A program made the position numbers and the translations under genes. A stretch of 64,000 nt of DNA from Foliamicus sp963666765 (GTDB taxonomy: Bacteria; Pseudomonadota; Gammaproteobacteria; Steroidobacterales; Foliamicaceae). The stretch covers positions 248,001-312,000 of the forward strand of contig OY762933.1 of the NCBI GenBank assembly GCA_963666765.1. The letters run 5' to 3'. The notes beneath the pieces were generated by a model, which ran no database searches, was not told the DNA's origin, and saw nothing but the letters and a program-made list of their open reading frames with translations. Positions 34,005 to 42,239 of the stretch are shown here, piece by piece; within the stretch, counting starts at the first letter, position 1, and every line of letters begins with the position of its first letter.

Positions 34005-34069
34005 GTCGCGGCGGCCCGCTCGGGATTCCGACTGGTGGGCAAACCCCGTACCCTTGCTCTTCGAGCATG
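34005..34069 (-). pseudogene. short fragment of the NmrA-like reductase gene
   Basis: About 65 bp aligns, at roughly three bases in four by eye, with the segment of the gene at 36147-36899 that encodes MLQEQGYEVAPTSRNPERAA. Here the frame reads MLEEQGYGV and then shifts. It is a third, older copy of the gene duplicated at 34440-36962. Confidence 0.65.
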
Positions 34070-34439
34070 CCGAACACAATAGCTCAGTCATACATGAAAC
34101 CAGGTGATGGACATGGCTGCAACCAGGCCATCAGGCGTCATTGGTCGCATTTACGCTGGCGAGCAACTCAAAATCGCTGTCTGCTGATTCCAGTGCCGCG
34201 CCATGGCGCCGGGCGCAGGCTGCTATGGCTACATCCGCCGCTGGAACGGTTACTCCCTGGGCGCGAGCGTGGCGGGCAAGACCATAAGCGGCTGATCAGA
34301 CTTCTTCATCCATAGGGGATAAGGGGAAGCGCCTGCGCGAAACGGCGCAATACTCGCTTTTCTCGGTTACCGCGCGCACCGTTCCAAAGTTCCAGCTGCA
34401 CGATCGGACACCAGTTCTGCAGCCACGGCGCTGCACGCA
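34070..34439. other. 370 bp without a supportable gene
   Basis: Between the NmrA fragment and the NmrA pseudogene no frame has a convincing start or family signature. A plus-strand stretch near 34210-34290 reads GCYGYIRRWNGYSLGA and ends at a TGA, which could be the tail of a decayed coding sequence. The region is probably debris of past rearrangement. Confidence 0.5.
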
Positions 34440-35191
34440 TCAATCCGGCGACAGTTTCTGCAGTTGCTCCTGGAGATCGATGCTTGCGCCGTCGTCGGCA
34501 TTCCGGGCGACGAAGGTCTTTCCCATCGCGGCCTCGTTGTTCAATTAGGCAACCGTGACGGTCGCCAGGTCTTCGCGTTCCAGCAAGCGGCGATATGATC
34601 CGCCCTGTTCAAGAACGATGGGCTTTTGTCCGCCGGGATTGTCACGCAGGCCCGGACCGCGCACGATCGTATAGGTAAGGCTGGAGCTGCGGAGGTAGTC
34701 CTCGGCGCGTCCCTTCCATACTAGGACATTGCCGAACCGCTCGTTCAGCGGCGAATCCGGATTGCCGGCGCTCGCCGCCGAAATCATCACGTAGCGCTTT
34801 ACGCCGATGTTTCGCGCCACATCGATGAGATAACGGGTGCCGATCCAGTCGACATGTTCCGGGTCGTTCCGCCCTTGCGCTTCCGTTGCGCCGTGTGCGG
34901 TTATCACGAAGTCGACGTCCCTGACCGCGCCATCCACGCTTTCCTGGACGTCAGGTCCATACGCCGCCAGTTGAAGCTGTCCCCCACCGTCGCTGCAGCC
35001 CGTTCGGGATTGCGGCTGGTCGGCGCCACGTCGTACCCCTGCTCCTGCAGCATGGTGATGATGAAACGGCCCGTTCCGCCCGAGGCTCCCACCACGAGGA
35101 CTGTCTGATTTTCCTGAGAAAGGACCGGAGTCGCCAGGGTCAGACCAATTATGCTGAACAGAAAGTTGCGCCGGGCAATAGTACCTTTTAT
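34440..35191 (-). pseudogene. decayed NmrA-like NAD(P)-binding reductase copy
   Basis: The sequence aligns end to end with the intact gene at 36147-36899. Three lesions are visible. The start codon is ATA instead of ATG (35189-35191). One C is missing from the run at about 34943, shifting the frame after DLTSR. An ACA codon has become TAA near 34545-34547, truncating the last 30 codons. The middle still reads DFVITAHGATEAQGRNDPE. It is a duplicated copy that has lost function. Confidence 0.9.
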
Positions 35192-35254
35192 TTGAGATCC
35201 CCAAATCAGTGCCGCTGCACCATTCTGTCACATGTCACTATTCAGGCAGAATGA
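34440..35254. repeat. direct repeat, copy 1 (reductase gene plus upstream region)
   Basis: This roughly 815-bp segment repeats at 36147-36962 in the same orientation. Similarity includes about 60 bp upstream of the gene, with the identical TGTCACATGTCAC (35226-35238), and stops abruptly after GGCAGAATGA. The two copies bracket the methyltransferase at 35294-36007. Confidence 0.9.
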
Positions 35255-35293
35255 GTGCTCCATATAATCCTGCCTCAACTAGGGGAGGGCAAT

Positions 35294-36007
35294 TTGCCTC
35301 TGCATTCGCAACCACGGGAAATGGCCGCGCGGGGTGTGCATGATGCCGCGTTTCGTGTGCTGCAGGCGCACACCGGCACACCGCAGGGAATTTGCGTGGT
35401 CGATATCGGTGCAGGCATGGGCGCATTTTCGCGCCGCCTGCTCACGGCTGGCTATTCGGTACTCGCTTGCGACCTCTACCCTGAGTTTTTTCGCGTTCCT
35501 GAGATCACCTGTTTACCCGTAACACCCTCTGGAGAATTGCCGTACGCGGAGCACAGCGCGGACGTGGCTGTCGCTCTGGAGCTATTTGAGCATATCGACG
35601 GCCACGAAACCCTGCTCAATGAAATTCATCGCGTGCTCAAACCGGGTGGAACGCTGTTGGTAACCACTCCGAACATTCTCAACCTAAAGTCTCGCATTTC
35701 TTTTCTGATGACCGGCTTTCTCTACAATTTCCCGCCGTTGGATCCGGATATCCAAGACCCGGTTCATCAGCACATCAGCCCCTTTTCCCTGGACCGTTAT
35801 CGATGGCGGCTTCGGCAGTCGGGTTTCGAGCTGGGGAGCGTCTCGGTGGACCGCTACCGGCTCAGTTCGCGCATTTGGGCCTTTCTTATCCCGCTGATAC
35901 GGCTTGTAACCTGGCGGGCCGCCCGGCGTTCCTCAGGCGTGCGTATGCAGAACATGACGCGCATACTTTTGGGCAGAATCCTGATCTTGTGCGCTACCCG
36001 ATCCTGA
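35294..36007 (+). CDS. class I SAM-dependent methyltransferase
   Basis: A TTG at 35294 follows a strong AGGGGAGG site by five bases and gives 237 aa; earlier in-frame starts lie inside the duplicated segment and lack a ribosome site. The Methyltransf_11 fold shows VVDIGAGMGAFS near 36-47, an acidic CDLYPE near 58, VALELFEHIDGHE near 95 and LKPGGTLLVTTPN near 117. The C-terminal 60 residues are hydrophobic (WAFLIPLIRLV) and may bind a membrane or lipid substrate. It lacks the N-terminal region of the other three methyltransferases here. Substrate unknown. Confidence 0.82.
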   Translation: MPLHSQPREMAARGVHDAAFRVLQAHTGTPQGICVVDIGAGMGAFSRRLLTAGYSVLACDLYPEFFRVPEITCLPVTPSGELPYAEHSADVAVALELFEHIDGHETLLNEIHRVLKPGGTLLVTTPNILNLKSRISFLMTGFLYNFPPLDPDIQDPVHQHISPFSLDRYRWRLRQSGFELGSVSVDRYRLSSRIWAFLIPLIRLVTWRAARRSSGVRMQNMTRILLGRILILCATRS

Positions 36008-36146
36008 TCCTGAAACAGACTGCCAAGTATCTGTTTCGCTGGCCCTGAGCCAAGGACCGAATCCTGTCGGCAGGGCCATGGGGCCAGTCACTAACGAGCG
36101 TAGAGGGAATCAGGATACCGGAAATTACAGCAACCGCGCCGCCTTA

Positions 36147-36899
36147 TCAGTCCGGCAGCAGGCCTTGTAGTTGCTCCTGAAGATCGACGCTTGGGCTGTC
36201 GGTGGTGTTCCGGGCGACAAAGGTCTTGCCCATGGCGGCCTCGTTGTTCAGTGTCGCGACCGTGACGGTTGCCAGGTCTTCGCGTTCCAGCAAGCGGCGG
36301 CCCGATCCGCCCTGTTCGAGAACGATGGGCTTTTGCCCGCCGGGATTGTCGCGCAGGCCCGGACCGCGCACGATCGTATAGGGAAGGCCGGAACTGCGGA
36401 GGTGGTCTTCGGCGCGTCCTTTCCATATCAGGACATTGCCGAACCGCTCGTTGAGCGGCGAATCCGGATTGCCGGCGCTCGCCGCCGAAATCATCACGTA
36501 GTGCTTTACACCGCTGCTCTTCGCCACATCGATGAGATAACGGGTGCCGATCCAGTCCACCTGTTCCGGGTCGTTCCGCCCTTGTGCTTCCGTTGCGCCG
36601 TGCGCGGTTATCACGAAGTCGACGTCCCTGACCGCGGCATCCACGCTTTCCCTGGACGTCAGGTCCATACGCCGCCAGTTGAAGCTGCCTCCCACCGTCG
36701 CTGCAGCCCGTTCGGGATTGCGGCTGGTCGGCGCCACCTCGTACCCCTGCTCCTGCAGCATGGTGATGATGAAACGACCCGTTCCGCCCGAGGCTCCCAC
36801 CACGAGGACTGTCTGATTTTCTTGAGAAAGCACCGGAGTCGCCAGGGTCAGGCCAATTATGCTGAACAGAAAGTTGCGCCGGGCAATAGTACCTTTCAT
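36147..36899 (-). CDS. NmrA/SDR-like NAD(P)-binding protein, exported
   Basis: The intact 250 aa copy starts with a signal-like TIARRNFLFSIIGLTLATPVL, including a twin-arginine-like ARRNFLF, and then the nucleotide site VLVVGASGGTGRFI near 31-44. ISAASAGNPDSP near 135, a YTIVRGPGLRDNPGG segment near 180 and LEREDLATVTV near 207 complete the atypical SDR fold. A cofactor-binding reductase with an export signal fits Tat secretion. It is divergent from the NTF2-like lipoprotein gene at 36995. Substrate unknown. Confidence 0.82.
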   Translation of the reverse strand: MKGTIARRNFLFSIIGLTLATPVLSQENQTVLVVGASGGTGRFIITMLQEQGYEVAPTSRNPERAAATVGGSFNWRRMDLTSRESVDAAVRDVDFVITAHGATEAQGRNDPEQVDWIGTRYLIDVAKSSGVKHYVMISAASAGNPDSPLNERFGNVLIWKGRAEDHLRSSGLPYTIVRGPGLRDNPGGQKPIVLEQGGSGRRLLEREDLATVTVATLNNEAAMGKTFVARNTTDSPSVDLQEQLQGLLPD

Positions 36900-36962
36900 T
36901 TGAAATCCCCAAATCAGTGCCGCTGCACCATTCTGTCACATGTCACTATTCAGGCAGAATGA
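36147..36962. repeat. direct repeat, copy 2 (intact)
   Basis: This is the functional counterpart of 34440-35254, including the upstream TGTCACATGTCAC at 36934-36946. The end points coincide with the gene end and the GGCAGAATGA junction. Confidence 0.9.
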
Positions 36963-36994
36963 TGGGTTCCGGAGGCAAGAGGGGAAAACCCATT

Positions 36995-37468
36995 ATGAAA
37001 CTGGCAGGAGCGTGCGCGGCGAGCCTCGCGATTGCGATGGTTGTCGCCGCCTGCATCGAACAGGGTTCGGAGAACACCGGGTACGACAGGCAGACAGCCC
37101 GGGATGAGATCTGGGAGAAGGAACAGGCCATTTATGCTGCGCGCGGCGAAGGGGACCTGCAGTACTACGTGGACAATGCCTCCGAGCATTACATGGGATG
37201 GCCGCCGGGCTGGCCGTCGCCATCGGGCATCGACCAGTTACGGGCGGGCGTGGAGCAGATGCGCGGAGTGGATCAGGAGGAACTCGTCATGGAGTTCGGC
37301 GACATCACGTTTTCCGGCAACGCGGCAGTGATCTACTACAGCACGCACCGTACCCGCATGCCCACCGGCGAAAGCGTGGATCAGCGGTTCGATATCGCCC
37401 ACGTGTGGGTCCGGGAAGAGGGCGAGTGGCGGCTGCTCGGTGCGCTGGGCCGAACAAAGGTGCAATAG
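36995..37468 (+). CDS. NTF2-like (SnoaL/DUF4440-type) lipoprotein
   Basis: The ATG at 36995 follows AGAGGGGAAAA and gives 157 aa with a lipoprotein signal (VVAAC, Cys20). The rest is one NTF2-like domain: an IWEKEQAIYAARGEGDLQYYVDN helix-strand start, the motif YMGWPPGW near 63-70 and a YYSTHRTRMPTGESVDQRF strand pair. NTF2-like domains hold small hydrophobic ligands or act as isomerases. The same domain is found twice in the protein at 38096. Function unknown. Confidence 0.82.
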   Translation: MKLAGACAASLAIAMVVAACIEQGSENTGYDRQTARDEIWEKEQAIYAARGEGDLQYYVDNASEHYMGWPPGWPSPSGIDQLRAGVEQMRGVDQEELVMEFGDITFSGNAAVIYYSTHRTRMPTGESVDQRFDIAHVWVREEGEWRLLGALGRTKVQ

Positions 37469-37578
37469 GCTAGGGATTGCGTCCGCCGGGTTCCTGCTTC
37501 CCCCTGCCATTTGTCCTCGCCCCCAGCCGGACAGCCGGAAGTATTATGAGCGCCCCGCTTTGCAAAGGAGGGTGATTG

Positions 37579-38094
37579 ATGAACGACCGGCACAACGAGC
37601 CTTGGTGGGCGGTAGTCGGCCCCGACGAGGGCGAATCCCTTTGGCAGCCGCTTCCCTCTCGCGGCTATGTCGACCTCAAGCTGACACCGGAGAATACGCC
37701 CTATGACGGCTTTACTTCGGGTACGCAACTGCTGCCTCCGGGCTGTCACATTCGTGAACACGGCCATCGGCGAAACCACGAGTTGATTTTCGTCCACAAG
37801 GGCAGCGGCCGGGTCGAAATCGAGGGGAATGAGTACCCGCTCACGGTGGGTTCGACCGTGCTTTTCGGCCGCTACGCGCGCCATATCGTCGAGAACACCG
37901 GTGATGAGGACATGGAGTTGTTCTGGGTCTTTCTGCCGCCCGGCCTGGAGCACTGGTTTCGCGGTATCGGCAGAAAGCGCCGCCGCGGAGAACCGATGCC
38001 CGACGCCTTCCCGCGTCCCGAGGGCGTCGAGGAGCTGATGGAATGGATGCGGTTCGTGCCGCCCGCCAAACGGCCCGCCGATTCGGAGAAATAA
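37579..38094 (+). CDS. cupin-domain protein
   Basis: AAGGAGG places the start at the ATG at 37579 (171 aa). A single cupin barrel holds LPPGCHIREHGHRRNHELIFVHKGSG (in parts: H-x-H plus Glu, the metal ligands of cupin motif 1, near 53-70) and motif 2 RYARHIVENTG near 97, with a His. The protein should bind one metal and could be a dioxygenase, isomerase or ligand sensor. It lies between two NTF2-like lipoprotein genes, with one base between its stop and the next ATG, so a shared small-molecule substrate is likely. Confidence 0.85.
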   Translation: MNDRHNEPWWAVVGPDEGESLWQPLPSRGYVDLKLTPENTPYDGFTSGTQLLPPGCHIREHGHRRNHELIFVHKGSGRVEIEGNEYPLTVGSTVLFGRYARHIVENTGDEDMELFWVFLPPGLEHWFRGIGRKRRRGEPMPDAFPRPEGVEELMEWMRFVPPAKRPADSEK

Positions 38095-38095
38095 C

Positions 38096-38956
38096 ATGTC
38101 CATACTCAGCACACGACTTGCGGCTCCGGCCCTCGCCCTGGCGCTCGGCGCTTGCGCGGGTGAATCCCCGCCGGCTGATACCGAGGCGGCAAGGGAGGCC
38201 GCGAAAGAGGCGATCTGGGGCAAGGAGCAGGCGGTCTACGCCGCGCGCAGGCGGGCTGACCCCCAATTTTATATCGATAACGCCTCGGAGCAATACGTGG
38301 GCTGGCCGCCGGGCTGGGATGCCCCCGAGGGGCTGGATCGGCTGCGGGCGGGTGTGTCCCGGGTGGAAGGGCAGGTTCACGAGGAACTCACGCTGGAATT
38401 CGGCGGCATCGCCGTTTCCGGCGACGCGGCGGTCATCTACTACACCACGCACCGGACCCGCCTGCCTACGGGCGAGGAGGTGAATCAGCGGTTCCATATC
38501 GCCCACAACTGGGTGCGGGAAGAGGGCGAGTGGAAATTGCTCGGCGCGCTGGGTCGCTCCGCCTCGCCGGGCTACGACCCGGAAATGGCGAGGGAGGATA
38601 TCTGGGCGAAGGAGCAGGCCATCTTTGCCGGGCGCAGCGAAGGCGATATGCAGTTCTACGTGGACACCGCCTCGGAACAGTACCTGGGCTGGCCGCCGGG
38701 CTGGACCACGCCCTCGGGGATCGATCAGCTACGCTCCGGCGTGGAGCAGATGCGCGGCCTGGACCAGGAGGAGCTGACGCTGGAGCTTGACGGCATCAGC
38801 TTTTCCGGCAACACCGCGATCAGTTTTTTCAGCACGCACCGCACCCGCATGCCCACTGGCGAGGCGGTCGACCAGCGATTCGAGAACATCCACGTGTGGG
38901 TCTATGAGAATGGGCAGTGGAGCCTGCTCAGTTCCATGGGGCGCCCCAAGCTCTGA
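38096..38956 (+). CDS. lipoprotein with two tandem NTF2-like domains
   Basis: The 286 aa protein has a lipobox (ALGAC, Cys19) and two copies of the domain seen at 36995. YVGWPPGW appears near residue 66 and YLGWPPGW near 198, and each is followed by a THRTR(L/M)PTGE strand. The two halves are as close to each other as to the single-domain paralogue, so the gene arose by tandem duplication and fusion. NTF2-like domains usually dimerise; here the dimer may be built in one chain. Function unknown. Confidence 0.85.
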   Translation: MSILSTRLAAPALALALGACAGESPPADTEAAREAAKEAIWGKEQAVYAARRRADPQFYIDNASEQYVGWPPGWDAPEGLDRLRAGVSRVEGQVHEELTLEFGGIAVSGDAAVIYYTTHRTRLPTGEEVNQRFHIAHNWVREEGEWKLLGALGRSASPGYDPEMAREDIWAKEQAIFAGRSEGDMQFYVDTASEQYLGWPPGWTTPSGIDQLRSGVEQMRGLDQEELTLELDGISFSGNTAISFFSTHRTRMPTGEAVDQRFENIHVWVYENGQWSLLSSMGRPKL

Positions 38957-38957
38957 G

Positions 38958-40250
38958 TCAGTCCTGCGCGGGAAGCGGTTGCGGGCGCAGGCCGGCCCGG
39001 ATCTCGTCGTCGAGTCCGCGCAGCAGCGTATTGATCAGGTAGGCGTTGTCCCATTCAGTTTCGGCGGGAGGCCGGTTGCCCAGTCGCGCAACGACCAGGC
39101 GCGCCGAAGGGACAATGTAGATCACCTGGTTGGAGTTACCGTCGAAGAGGAACAGGTCGTCAGCCAGGTACGGTTCGCCGTGAAGGGTCCTGCCTACCGG
39201 TAATTCGGGATTTGCCGCTCCGCGGCCCCTGATGTAGTCGCCCGCCACATAGACGCCCATGCCCGCGTGCGGATTCTGCGGCGTTGCGGTGCTCATTTCC
39301 CGCACAAAACCCTCCGGGAGCAGGCGCCGCCCGCCTGCCATGCCGTCGTTGATCAACAGGATCGCCAGCCTGAGCCAGGTTTCCGCCGGCAGCATCCAGC
39401 AGCAGCCTGCGTGCGCGGTCCCGCCCTCGCGGTTCATCCACACCTGACCGCCTGCCGCGCCCAGCGGCTTGAGCACTTCCTCGGCGACCCAGTCCTCGTA
39501 CTGCTCGCCGGTCGCCCGTTCGATGAGGGGCGCCACCAGCTCCGAATTGGCGTTGGCGTAGTCGTAGCGGCTGCCCGGCTCTCGCACAAGAGGGTATTCG
39601 TTGATGAGGACTTCGTCGTGCCGGGGATGCAGGTACGCGCGGTTGAGAACGTCGTCGATCCCGGCGCCCGGCGCCTGGCGGAGAAGTCCCGAGCGCATAT
39701 CCAGAAAGTGCCGGACTCTGATGGCGGCCTTCGGCGTGTCCCGCCATTCGTGGAAGTAATTCGCGGCGGGCTCGTCCACAGACGCAATATGGCCCTCCTG
39801 AATCGCACGTCCCACGGCGATGACCGACAGCGGCTTGGCCAGCGAACGGGACACGAGCGGTGTCCCGGCCCTGGTGTCTCCGAAATACCGGGCCGCCTGG
39901 ATCAGCCCGTCCTGCCAGATCAGCAACGCGGTCGAGTTTGTCCTTGCCGCGTACTCCATCGCTTCTTCCAGGGCATCGGGAGATACCCTCGGCATCTTGG
40001 CCATCACCAGCGCTTGCGGCGGGTTCGCCCCCGGCACGTCCTGCAGAGTGTCATAGAAAGGCAGACCCATGCCGGAGGCAGGATCGGCCAGTCGGTCGAA
40101 CCGCTGCCGGTACAAGGCCTCGTCCGCCTCGCTGTAGGCCGGAACGGCGGTTTCCGCGAGGTCCTGCGACAAAGCCGCCGCCGGCCGGCCCGCAAGAAGA
40201 AAGAGGCTTGCGCAGAGGGAAAGGGCGAGTAGTCGCACAGGCGGATTCAT
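38958..40250 (-). CDS. class C beta-lactamase-like serine hydrolase, exported
   Basis: The ATG at 40250 opens with a signal peptide (ending RPAAALSQ) and gives 430 aa; a much longer open frame upstream is antisense to the synthetase gene. The catalytic Ser-x-x-Lys is S136-LAK139, and the second motif is Tyr231-A-Asn233 (YDYANANSE). This is the family of periplasmic penicillin-recognising esterases and amidases (EstB, 6-aminohexanoate hydrolase, DD-peptidases). GCCWMLPAETWLRLAILL suggests the hexanoate-dimer-hydrolase-like branch. Substrate unknown. Confidence 0.85.
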   Translation of the reverse strand: MNPPVRLLALSLCASLFLLAGRPAAALSQDLAETAVPAYSEADEALYRQRFDRLADPASGMGLPFYDTLQDVPGANPPQALVMAKMPRVSPDALEEAMEYAARTNSTALLIWQDGLIQAARYFGDTRAGTPLVSRSLAKPLSVIAVGRAIQEGHIASVDEPAANYFHEWRDTPKAAIRVRHFLDMRSGLLRQAPGAGIDDVLNRAYLHPRHDEVLINEYPLVREPGSRYDYANANSELVAPLIERATGEQYEDWVAEEVLKPLGAAGGQVWMNREGGTAHAGCCWMLPAETWLRLAILLINDGMAGGRRLLPEGFVREMSTATPQNPHAGMGVYVAGDYIRGRGAANPELPVGRTLHGEPYLADDLFLFDGNSNQVIYIVPSARLVVARLGNRPPAETEWDNAYLINTLLRGLDDEIRAGLRPQPLPAQD

Positions 40251-40349
40251 CAACGGCGAGTATATGCGGCGCCGGGCGCAGCATAATATGCCCCCGGCCT
40301 GCCGTCCAGAGAGACCGGTGGGATCAGGAGCCTGGGAGCGCATACTCAT

Positions 40350-42239
40350 ATGTCCTACGACAGCGTTCGGAATCGATGGCTGGAGGGCCCGGAGGCCTTC
40401 TGGGCCGAAGCGGCGGAAGGCATTGACTGGACAAGACGATGGGACAGGGTCCTCGACCGCGGCTCGCCATCGGGGCGGTGGTTCCCGGGCGCGGAGCTGA
40501 ATACCTGTTACAACGCGCTGGACCGGCACGCGGACTCCGGGGCGGCGGACCGTACGGCGCTGGTTTACGACAGCGCCATGACCGGCGAGATCCGCCGCTA
40601 CACGTATGCGGAGCTTCGCGATCAGGTGGCCCGCCTGGCCGGGGCCATTCAGGCGGCCGGCCTTTCGCGCGGCGACCGGGCGCTGATCTACATGCCCATG
40701 ATTCCCGAGGCGGTCATGGCCATGCTGGCCTGCGCCCGTCTTGGGGCGATTCACTCGGTGGTCTTCGGAGGCTTTGCCGCGCGCGAACTGGCGACCCGGA
40801 TAACGCAGGCCCGCCCGAAGCTGATCCTCACGGCCAGTTGCGGCCTGGAGCCCAATCGCGTTGTCGAGTACAAACCTCTGCTGGACGATGCACTGACCCA
40901 GACCGCGCATCGCCCGGAGCTTGTCGTCCTCCTGCAGCGACCGGAGCTCGCGGCGGAACTGAAAGCCGATGGCGAGGTGGAATGGACGGAGTTCGTGCAA
41001 GCTGCCGAGCCTGCCGATTGCGTCCCCGTGAAGGCGACCGACCCTCTCTACATCCTTTATACGTCCGGCACGACCGGACAGCCCAAGGGCATCGTGCGCG
41101 ACAACGGCGGGCATGCGGTGGCGCTGCACTGGTCGATGAAGGCGCTGTACGGCATATCGGCCGGCGACGTGTTCTGGGCGGCCTCCGATATCGGCTGGGT
41201 GGTCGGACATTCGTACATCGTCTATGCGCCGCTGCTGGCCGGCGCCACTTCCGTGCTGTACGAGGGAAAGCCGGTGGGCACGCCGGATGCGGGCGCCTTC
41301 TGGCGGGTTGTCGGCCAGCACGGCGTCAATGCGCTGTTCACCGCGCCGACCGCGATTCGCGCGATCAAGAGGGACGATCCCGAGTTGACCCACGCCGGGC
41401 GGCACGACCTGAGCGGCCTTCGGGCGCTGTTCCTGGCCGGCGAACGATGCGACCCGGATACGCTGGAGTGGTCGGGGAAGGTGCTCGGAGTGCCGGTAAT
41501 CGACCACTGGTGGCAGACCGAGACCGGCTGGGCGGTTGCCGGAAACCTGCTGGGCGAAGGCCTGTTCCCCGTGCGGGCGGGCTCGGCCGGCAAGGCGCTG
41601 CCGGGCTGGGACGTGCGGGTCGTCGATGATTCGGGCGCCGAAGTTCCGGCGGGCGAGACCGGCGCCATCGTGTGCCGGCTTCCCTTGCCGCCCGGAGCCC
41701 TGCCGACGCTCTGGCAGGCCGCCGAACGGTTCCGGGAAACCTACCTGGGCGACTTCGACGGCTGCTATACGACCGGAGACGCCGGCTACATGGACGCCGA
41801 GGGCTATCTCTACGTCATGACCCGGACAGACGATGTCATCAACGTGGCCGGGCATCGTCTTTCGACGGGCGCGCTGGAGGAAGTGCTCGCCATGCACCCG
41901 GATGTGGCCGAGTGCGCGGTCACCGGTATTGCCGACGCCCTGAAAGGGCAGGCGCCGCTGGGATTCCTGTGTCTGAAGTCCGGGATCTCGCGGAAAGAGG
42001 ATGCGGTTGTGAACGAGTGCATCGCCCTGATCCGCGAGCACATCGGCCCGGTGGCCGCTTTCCGCAAGGCGCTGGTGGTGGATCGATTGCCCAAGACGCG
42101 CTCCGGCAAGGTCCTGCGCGGCGTGCTGGCGAAAATCGCCGACGGCCTTGAGTATGCGTTTCCCGCCACGATCGACGACCCGACGATCCTGGGAGAAGTC
42201 GAAGCGAAGCTCACAAGCGCCGGGATTCGCGCCGAATGA
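40350..42239 (+). CDS. prpE: propionyl-CoA/acetyl-CoA synthetase-like acyl-CoA ligase
   Basis: The 629 aa protein belongs to the ACS/PrpE branch of adenylate-forming enzymes. An ACAS N-terminal region (FWAEAAEGIDW, residues 18-28) precedes the phosphate loop YILYTSGTTGQPKG near 231, HWWQTETGW near 385, GDAGYMDAEGYLYVMTRTDDVINVAGHRLS near 475-505 and the catalytic Lys in KTRSGKVLRG near 587. Total length and the DNGGHAVAL segment fit PrpE better than Acs. It makes acyl-CoA from propionate or acetate with ATP. It overlaps the MFS gene by four bases, so uptake may be coupled. Confidence 0.88.
   Translation: MSYDSVRNRWLEGPEAFWAEAAEGIDWTRRWDRVLDRGSPSGRWFPGAELNTCYNALDRHADSGAADRTALVYDSAMTGEIRRYTYAELRDQVARLAGAIQAAGLSRGDRALIYMPMIPEAVMAMLACARLGAIHSVVFGGFAARELATRITQARPKLILTASCGLEPNRVVEYKPLLDDALTQTAHRPELVVLLQRPELAAELKADGEVEWTEFVQAAEPADCVPVKATDPLYILYTSGTTGQPKGIVRDNGGHAVALHWSMKALYGISAGDVFWAASDIGWVVGHSYIVYAPLLAGATSVLYEGKPVGTPDAGAFWRVVGQHGVNALFTAPTAIRAIKRDDPELTHAGRHDLSGLRALFLAGERCDPDTLEWSGKVLGVPVIDHWWQTETGWAVAGNLLGEGLFPVRAGSAGKALPGWDVRVVDDSGAEVPAGETGAIVCRLPLPPGALPTLWQAAERFRETYLGDFDGCYTTGDAGYMDAEGYLYVMTRTDDVINVAGHRLSTGALEEVLAMHPDVAECAVTGIADALKGQAPLGFLCLKSGISRKEDAVVNECIALIREHIGPVAAFRKALVVDRLPKTRSGKVLRGVLAKIADGLEYAFPATIDDPTILGEVEAKLTSAGIRAE

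Noticed and set aside
34067..34315. Small plus-strand gene of 82 codons
   Set aside because: Composition is arbitrary, no ribosome site, and its start overlaps a reductase fragment on the other strand.
40251..42041. Minus-strand open frame continuing upstream of the serine hydrolase (total 1027 codons)
   Set aside because: The extension is antisense to the synthetase gene, has no family similarity, and the hydrolase signal peptide starts at 40250.
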